A stretch of 14,830 nt of DNA from Pseudomonadota bacterium. GTDB lineage: Bacteria; Pseudomonadota; Alphaproteobacteria; Azospirillales; Azospirillaceae. Positions 13,752 to 14,830 of this stretch are shown in pieces (the first letter of the stretch is position 1; each line of letters begins with the position of its first letter). The stretch spans positions 1 through 14,830 of the forward strand of contig JAEZPL010000675.1 of assembly GCA_023413605.1 (NCBI GenBank), written 5' to 3'. A program made the translations under genes and the position numbers. Under the pieces are notes generated by a model, which did not search any database, was not told the DNA's origin, and saw only the letters and a program-made list of their open reading frames with translations.

Positions 13752-14171
13752 TTACGGCGCCTCGACGATTTCGAAATCGTGGGTGATGGTGGCCGTGGCG
13801 CCCAGCATGATCGACGCGGAGCAGTACTTCTCCGCCGACAGGGCGATGGCGCGTTCCACCTTCGCCGGGTCCAAGTCGCGGCCGGTCACGACGAAGTGGA
13901 CATGGATTTTCGTAAAGACCTTCGGATCGGTCCCGGCACGCTCCGCCTCGATCTCCGCGACGCAATCCGTGATGGCCTGCCGGCCCTTTTCCAGGATCAT
14001 CACCACGTCGAAGCCGGTGCAGCCGCCCATGCCGATCAGCAGCATTTCCATCGGCCGGATGCCGAGGTTGCGGCCGCCCGCCTCCGGCGCGCCGTCCATC
14101 ACGACGGCATGCCCGCTCCCGGACTCGCCGACGAACATCCTGCCGTCAACCCACTTAACGCGCGCCTTCAT
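13752..14171 (-). CDS. OsmC-family peroxide/thiol stress protein
   Basis: OsmC/Ohr-superfamily protein of 139 aa, cytosolic and expected to act as a dimer. The two redox cysteines are C51 in MGGCTGFDVV and C117 in AEKYCSASIML, with the typical helix between them; members reduce organic hydroperoxides through this pair. The 'RPMEMLLIGMGGC' segment and the length match the YhfA-like branch rather than Ohr proper, and the biological substrate of that branch is not settled. The ATG at 14171 has GGGAGA eight bases upstream. It lies 61 bases after the DUF2948 gene and 68 before the SDR, all on the same strand, so they may be co-transcribed. Confidence 0.92.
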   Translation of the reverse strand: MKARVKWVDGRMFVGESGSGHAVVMDGAPEAGGRNLGIRPMEMLLIGMGGCTGFDVVMILEKGRQAITDCVAEIEAERAGTDPKVFTKIHVHFVVTGRDLDPAKVERAIALSAEKYCSASIMLGATATITHDFEIVEAP

Positions 14172-14232
14172 GGCGGATTCTCCCGGATTTCGTTTTCTCC
14201 CTCTCCCCAGAGGGAAAGGGTTTTCGATGCCC

Positions 14233-14691
14233 TTACTCTTCCAGTGGATGGCAGGGCTTGCAGACGGTCGGCCAGGGTTCGCCCAGGTCTTCCACGAAGC
14301 AAGTCCATTTGGGGCCGTCCAGCCGGATGCAGCCGCCGCCGGCGAAGTTCAGCACCACGCCGCCCTCCACCGCCTCGAAGGACAGCAACTCCAGGATTTG
14401 CGTGCGGTCCTTCAGGTCGATGTCCTTGAGCTTCACGCCCGTCACCCCCTCGATCCGCACGCCGCAATGGGTGCGCTCGTAGGGGATGAGATCGTCGTCA
14501 TCGGCCGTCGGGCCGGGGCGCGGCTGGTCGGCGGTTTCCCACTTGAAGCGGTTGGCCACCAGAACGAACCGCGCCTCGTCCGGCAGGAAGCACATGTCGC
14601 CGATGGGCACGATGGCGTCCTGGAGGCATGCGGAGACGACTTTCAGGTCTTCCTCGTCCTGGGCGCGCAGACGAATCGGCGTGGCGGTCAT
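14233..14691 (-). CDS. DUF2948 family protein
   Basis: Conserved alphaproteobacterial protein of 152 aa and unknown function. The family pattern is visible: RLRAQDEEDLKVVSACLQDA at 8-27, 'CFLPDEARFVLVANRFKWE' in the middle, and 'DLGEPWPT' near the C-terminus. Six cysteines are present, among them C144-K-P-C147 near the end, which could bind metal or form a disulfide. The ATG at 14691 has AAGGGAAG just upstream. It follows murA by 36 bases on the same strand, the usual family neighbourhood, where hisD or hisG often comes next; here an OsmC gene comes next instead. Confidence 0.9.
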   Translation of the reverse strand: MTATPIRLRAQDEEDLKVVSACLQDAIVPIGDMCFLPDEARFVLVANRFKWETADQPRPGPTADDDDLIPYERTHCGVRIEGVTGVKLKDIDLKDRTQILELLSFEAVEGGVVLNFAGGGCIRLDGPKWTCFVEDLGEPWPTVCKPCHPLEE

Positions 14692-14727
14692 GGGCTTCCC
14701 TTGATGCAGCGGCGACGGTTGCGGGCG

Positions 14728-14830
14728 TCAGTCGTCTTCCGCCCGGATGCGTTCGATGTCCGCGCCGCAGGCCGCCAGCTTCTCTTCCAGCCGTTCGTAG
14801 CCGCGGTCGAGGTGGTAGACGCGGTTGACC
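14728..14830 (-). CDS. murA: UDP-N-acetylglucosamine 1-carboxyvinyltransferase, C-terminal end (partial)
   Basis: Only the last 34 codons are in the window, the rest lying beyond its right edge. The translated end reads VNRVYHLDRGYERLEEKL and then AACGADIERI, the characteristic MurA C-terminus. MurA is the cytosolic enzyme that adds enolpyruvate from PEP to UDP-GlcNAc in the first committed step of peptidoglycan synthesis. Its place before DUF2948 is the common alphaproteobacterial order, which supports the call. The stop is TGA at 14730-14728. Confidence 0.93.
   Translation of the reverse strand, partial: VNRVYHLDRGYERLEEKLAACGADIERIRAEDD

Noticed and set aside
14198..14215. TCCCTCT/AGAGGGA hairpin between the DUF2948 and OsmC genes as a terminator
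   Set aside because: On the minus strand the stem is followed by an A-run, not a T-run, so it does not fit an intrinsic terminator for the DUF2948 gene.
1..14830. CRISPR arrays, tRNA or rRNA genes, insertion sequences, phage genes
   Set aside because: No regularly spaced repeats, no tRNA-like cloverleaf, no transposase or integrase motifs were seen in any part of the window.

Overview
The window is GC-rich DNA from an alphaproteobacterium, most likely Azospirillum or a close relative in the Rhodospirillales. The genus is inferred from gene content (a murA-DUF2948 pair, Sia-type switch genes beside histidine kinases, a C-terminally membrane-anchored SDR) and from codon use. No database search was possible.

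Layout. 1-219: non-coding, with two tandem GTGA-loop hairpins and a terminator-like hairpin. 220-1998 (+): a short FtsH-type AAA+ zinc protease. 2110-5337 (+): a periplasmic solute-binding protein, a membrane PP2C/SpoIIE phosphatase of SiaA type coupled to it by a GTGA overlap, and an OmpR-type response regulator. 5358-7365 (-), convergent with the previous group: SiaB-type kinase, SiaC-type (DUF1987) switch protein, and a soluble histidine kinase coupled to it by an ATGA overlap. 7535-9322 (-): a REC-DUF3369-histidine kinase hybrid. 9553-11778 (+), divergent from the hybrid: three unrecognised genes, the last two being membrane-anchored coiled-coil proteins that look like distant paralogues. 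11779-12340: gene-free but full of hairpins, ending in a guanidine-II (mini-ykkC) riboswitch. 12341-12658 (+): sugE/gdx guanidinium exporter. 12670-14830 (-): SDR oxidoreductase, OsmC-family protein, DUF2948 protein and the 3' end of murA.

How the genes fit together. In Pseudomonas aeruginosa, SiaA (phosphatase) and SiaB (kinase) set the phosphorylation of SiaC, which controls the diguanylate cyclase SiaD. Here SiaA, SiaB and SiaC are all present, but no GGDEF protein is visible. The position next to SiaC is taken by a histidine kinase. A solute-binding protein is fused by translation to SiaA and a response regulator follows it. The simplest reading is a ligand-sensing Ser/Thr partner switch that feeds a two-component pathway. 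The second clear regulatory unit is the guanidine riboswitch controlling sugE, in which the ribosome-binding site is complementary to part of the first aptamer hairpin.

The least understood parts are the three-gene cassette at 9553-11778 and the block of nested palindromes at 12057-12198, where two hairpin loops share 9 nt of perfect complementarity.
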